DNA from: JBCBSS01 sp039819065
Lineage (GTDB): Bacteria; Bacteroidota; Bacteroidia; Cytophagales; Cyclobacteriaceae
Assembly (NCBI GenBank): GCA_039819065.1
Contig: JBCBSS010000004.1
Location: forward strand, 1 to 64,000
DNA length: 64,000 nt
Direction of reading: 5' to 3'
Numbering within the stretch: position 1 is the first letter of the stretch; each line of letters opens with the position of its first letter. Below are positions 60,819 to 64,000 of the stretch, piece by piece. The notes under the pieces were generated by a model that was not told the origin of the DNA, made no database searches, and worked only from the letters and a program-made list of their open reading frames with translations. Position numbers and translations under genes: made by a program.

Positions 60819-62519
60819 TTACTTCGTTTTTATCAGTTTCTTGGTTGCTTTATTAGAACTAGTCTCTAAGCGATACAAATAAGCTCCAGTAGGCAGGTCG
60901 CTAATATCTACCTTTATCTCATGTAAACCAAAACCCTGCCTTTCATCAACTACATCACGAATTAGTTTGCCAGCTGCTGTAAGAATAGACAGCTTCACAT
61001 GGCCTACATTATTGATATAGTATGATAAAGTCACTTCATCATTAGCAGGATTAGGATAAGCATGATTCAGTCTGAATCGGTTCTCAAAGAAAGTATTATC
61101 AACGCTAGTTATCGTACCTCCTATGAGAGGTTTCTCTAGATCTGGAACTTCATTGAACAAAGAATCGGCGATCGCATCTTCAGGTGCTTCCATCCATTCT
61201 TTCAGGGCTGCTTTGAAAACGCTACGATAGTCAGTTCCAATACGGTCTACTCCTCCACTGCTATTACCCAACTCAAACGGAATATTGAAACGTGCCCTGT
61301 TCATTGCTTCAGGTGAAATATCTGGATTACTTCCAAATACCCCGGCATTTACGCCCTTACCAAAAACAAACATAGGCGCTGCTTTACCATGGTCAGTACC
61401 GTAACTACCATTCGAAGACACCCTTCTACCAAATTCCGAAAAGGTCATTGTCAACACACGATCTTCCAAGCCTAACTGCCTTAAATCGTCCTGGAATGAT
61501 TTAACAGCAGATGAAATGTGATATAAAAGTGCTGCGTGATGCCCCATCGTTCTATCGTAATCTACTACCTGATCGGCATGTGTATCAAAGCCACCAATTT
61601 TAGCCAGGAAAATCTTGGTCTTTATCCCACCATCCAGCAGTCTGGCTATCATGCGCAACTGTGAAGTCAGCGGATTTCGAACAGCACTATTGGTAACAAA
61701 AGGATATTTTTCAGGGTAGATCACCCCAGAATTGCTACCATTGTCATATACCTCTTTGAGTCGTCCGGCGTACTGATTGGATTTCTCTTCAATGCCCATA
61801 ATCCATAACAACTCCTGGCCATAGTAACTGTTAATGATCGACTCAGGTGGCTCCCCTCCTACACTATTGACCAAATCAAAGAACTGACCTGGGTTATTTA
61901 TAGCGATACCGATAGGAATACCCTGGCCGGTATGGAACAACAAATTCACACTTCTACCGATTTCGAGTGCCGGTGGATCTGGCATCATCGCGTCAGGAAG
62001 TCCTTCAGGATAGGTAGGGAATTGGTTCTGCAGATATCTACCAGCCCAACCTGATCCGAGCTGATCGTCATAATCACCACCCATATACCAGATGTCACGG
62101 CTTCTAAAATGCGAGCCATTCATGTTAGGGTGCCCAACTGAATGAATAATTGCTGCCTTACCTCTATCGTAGAGCTCCTTTACACCGATCATATCTGGGT
62201 GTAGCCCCACTTGCTCTTGAATAGGCAAAGTATTGTCCAAAGCTATGGCCTTTCTTCTTGCGCTAGAGTCAATTGGCGGAATGGCAATATTCGCTCTCCA
62301 CTCAACATAATCGCTGTACTGCTCCACAGGGATCAATGTATTCAAGCCATCATTACCTCCATGTAACTGGATTAGCACGATGACCCTATCGTTTTCACTA
62401 CTCATCGCCAGCCTGTTTATTTGGCTATTAGCAGCCGCCAGGCTAATCGGCATGCCGTTCAGCATAATCGGCGCAGAGGCAGCGATAGGTATTTTCTTTA
62501 AAAAGGATCTTCTTTTCAT
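60819..62519 (-). CDS. DUF1501 (sulfatase-like fold) protein with T9SS tail
   Basis: 566 aa. The N-terminal MKRRSFLKKIPIAASAPIM resembles a twin-arginine-type signal. DUF1501 motifs: VIVLIQLHGGNDGLNTLIPVEQY, LHPDMIGVKELYDRGKAAIIHSVGHPNMNGSHFRSRDIWYMG, and MTFSEFGRRVSSNGSYGTDHGKAAPMFVFG. The last ~80 residues (NHAYPNPANDEVTLSYY... GAYLYRLETS) form a T9SS type A sorting domain. The family has an alkaline-phosphatase-like fold and is almost always encoded next to DUF1800; the substrate is unknown. It lies 24 bp downstream of the DUF1800 gene. Confidence 0.9.
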   Translation of the reverse strand: MKRRSFLKKIPIAASAPIMLNGMPISLAAANSQINRLAMSSENDRVIVLIQLHGGNDGLNTLIPVEQYSDYVEWRANIAIPPIDSSARRKAIALDNTLPIQEQVGLHPDMIGVKELYDRGKAAIIHSVGHPNMNGSHFRSRDIWYMGGDYDDQLGSGWAGRYLQNQFPTYPEGLPDAMMPDPPALEIGRSVNLLFHTGQGIPIGIAINNPGQFFDLVNSVGGEPPESIINSYYGQELLWIMGIEEKSNQYAGRLKEVYDNGSNSGVIYPEKYPFVTNSAVRNPLTSQLRMIARLLDGGIKTKIFLAKIGGFDTHADQVVDYDRTMGHHAALLYHISSAVKSFQDDLRQLGLEDRVLTMTFSEFGRRVSSNGSYGTDHGKAAPMFVFGKGVNAGVFGSNPDISPEAMNRARFNIPFELGNSSGGVDRIGTDYRSVFKAALKEWMEAPEDAIADSLFNEVPDLEKPLIGGTITSVDNTFFENRFRLNHAYPNPANDEVTLSYYINNVGHVKLSILTAAGKLIRDVVDERQGFGLHEIKVDISDLPTGAYLYRLETSSNKATKKLIKTK

Positions 62520-62543
62520 ATGCTTGTGAGTGAAAGTCAGTGT

Positions 62544-64000
62544 TTAGAAAAGTTGATATTCTGGAGTTTGCAATAACACATTGACCAGGTTTTCTAATGA
62601 TGTTCTGATACCTGTATCATCATTTGTATTGATGAATGTGTTCCAGTCAAGTCCCCAGTTGATCACTTCCTGGTCACGTAAGGCTTGAATCTCAGCAGGA
62701 GAAAGCTCCGGCGAGTTAGGTACATCAAGGAAGGTATCTATAAAGTAATCGAACCTTTCCTGAGTTATGATTTCCGGAAACAGGTACTCAACCAGTGCCT
62801 GCACCAAATTTGTTGCTTCTGCCGGTTGAAAATTATTGGCAGGATCGCGCACAAAATCTATAATATCTAATACAAACCCATCTTCCGGGTTACTCATTAA
62901 GTTATCTATAAACAGATACCTAAGTGCCAAAAAATTGGCGCTTATCCAGTTCCTGTTGAAACTAGGCGCTTGGTGATAGGCAGGATAACCCGCTACTTCA
63001 AAAGGATTATACAAATCCAGTCCTTGATCGTTCAGGCTTCGCAGAATACTCCGATAAGCATCGTAGAATGCCGGGAGTTCTGAAGCTGGGTCGGGCAATT
63101 CAACCCTAAAGTAGCGCATAGAACCGATGACCAGCTCCAAAGGTGATTTGATAATAGCACCGTGATTGTCATCGACTTCAGTAGCATTGTCGGTATCGAA
63201 AAAGTGCTCGCTACTTAGTAGCTGAGTTAAAACAGGTTGTAACTCATAGTTATTATCCCTGAATGTTTGGGCAAGTGGTTCAATCACATCTTGCTCCACT
63301 TCTTCGGTTATTTCATAGTAGACGAAGAAGCGATATAGCCTTCTACATATATATCTCGCCGTTTCATCTTGTGCGAAAATCATCTCAACCAGTTGGTCGA
63401 GTTCGTCCAATGCCCCTTCAATAGTGGTATTGTCACCTTGCATCTCTTCAACCGGTGGGGCTATTACGGCATTATTGAAACGCTCACTGAAAGTTTTTGG
63501 AGTAGCGTCGTGCTGACCCGCTATAATACCATTGCCCCTAAAGTTGATAGTGGGCAGTTCAGTTTCAAGATCTATATTGGCATATGTTCTATCTTCTTGG
63601 TAACCGGAAAGCACTCTTGCTGCTTCCTGTACATCCAACTCAGTATAAGTCGTGTAGTCATCTTCCCCTACCTGAGGTCCTTTTCCAATAGTGTAGAGTT
63701 CTAGAAATTCACGGCCAAAATTCTCATTGGGCCTCCCTTTGATATTTGATTTACCGTCCAGGAAAATAGTCATCGCATTATCCAGACATATGCGCCTACA
63801 AATTTCTTTGAAGTTGCCTACAGCGAATTGTCTGAAGAGTGCATTCTGATAATATATGGCAACGCTATCTGTTACCTTATCATTCTTAGTGGTGAAATGG
63901 GTATGATAGAAATAGACCATACGCTCTCGAATGTTTGCACCTGAATTTTTCATCTGGTCCATCCACCATCCCAGAACCATACTCATGTGCCCTTCAGGAC
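62544..64000 (-). CDS. DUF1800 family protein, partial at the window end
   Basis: The reading frame is open to position 64000, with no signal peptide in view, so the N-terminus lies beyond the window; the ATG at 63986 is internal to the domain. Family motifs: RERMVYFYHTHFTT, NPEFGREFLELYTIG-like NENFGREFLELYTIGKG, and QEAARVLSGYQ (metal-binding-type residues are typical here). The ~480 visible residues run to the normal C-terminus (LLQTPEYQLF). The pair with DUF1501 is a conserved two-gene unit of unknown function in aquatic bacteria. Confidence 0.85.
   Translation of the reverse strand, partial: PEGHMSMVLGWWMDQMKNSGANIRERMVYFYHTHFTTKNDKVTDSVAIYYQNALFRQFAVGNFKEICRRICLDNAMTIFLDGKSNIKGRPNENFGREFLELYTIGKGPQVGEDDYTTYTELDVQEAARVLSGYQEDRTYANIDLETELPTINFRGNGIIAGQHDATPKTFSERFNNAVIAPPVEEMQGDNTTIEGALDELDQLVEMIFAQDETARYICRRLYRFFVYYEITEEVEQDVIEPLAQTFRDNNYELQPVLTQLLSSEHFFDTDNATEVDDNHGAIIKSPLELVIGSMRYFRVELPDPASELPAFYDAYRSILRSLNDQGLDLYNPFEVAGYPAYHQAPSFNRNWISANFLALRYLFIDNLMSNPEDGFVLDIIDFVRDPANNFQPAEATNLVQALVEYLFPEIITQERFDYFIDTFLDVPNSPELSPAEIQALRDQEVINWGLDWNTFINTNDDTGIRTSLENLVNVLLQTPEYQLF

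Overview
The window looks like chromosomal DNA of a free-living, probably marine member of the Bacteroidota, most likely order Cytophagales (Roseivirga/Fulvivirga/Reichenbachiella-like). This is an inference. It rests on several proteins with type IX secretion (T9SS) C-terminal sorting domains (3236-4303, 10781-16081, 16825-18054, 60819-62519), DUF4252 and LytTR families, GH97, TTG or ATG starts without clear Shine-Dalgarno sites, and promoters of the Bacteroidota type (TTTG-N19-TAnnTTTG; the best one lies upstream of tRNA-Val). No rRNA, CRISPR array, prophage or complete insertion sequence is visible.

Layout. 1-4303: the N-terminal part of a subtilisin-like protease, a ParB-like protein, an orphan LuxR-type response regulator in very AT-rich DNA, and a T9SS protein. 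4448-5365: a palindrome-rich repeat element, then an unusual arrangement of tRNA-Val, a small GIY-YIG gene and a broken tRNA copy. 5551-10287: an AsmA-like membrane protein, then murF and a DUF2461 gene. 10781-20348: a giant esterase/FN3 surface protein, a second T9SS protein, a PdeM-like phosphoesterase and a CapA-SPOR fusion. 21001-25556: ECF sigma factor, putative anti-sigma, three DUF4252 genes and an ABC exporter pair, a block bracketed by related ~100-bp repeats. 26018-28187: a TPR protein, an HD protein and a TerB-like protein. 28458-28999: two tandem copies of the 240-bp element first seen at 4623-4857. 29094-33785: a serine hydrolase/beta-propeller operon whose C-terminal domain recurs in two downstream genes, divergent from a LytS/LytTR-type two-component system (33936-36319).

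37170-48562: a MITE-like element, a TraB/GumN protein, a second ECF sigma gene with a membrane partner, a Crp-family regulator, a DUF1349-like protein with a lactonase-like MBL hydrolase, an AlkD-like protein, an HtrA-type protease, a PAS histidine kinase with its receiver protein, and a GH3 glucosidase. 48665-64000: a LysR/rhodanese divergent pair with a perfect operator-like palindrome, a SUI1-like factor, a tandem universal stress protein, GH97, a thioredoxin-like protein, two tRNA-Leu genes, an EgtB/EgtD ergothioneine pair, a subtilisin-like protease and a DUF1501/DUF1800 pair that runs off the window.

Most of the chromosome here is ordinary. The observations most worth a second look are the tRNA/GIY-YIG duplication (4871-5365), the ~240-bp terminal-inverted-repeat element family, the domain triplication in the propeller operon, and the repeat-bracketed sigma/DUF4252/ABC block.
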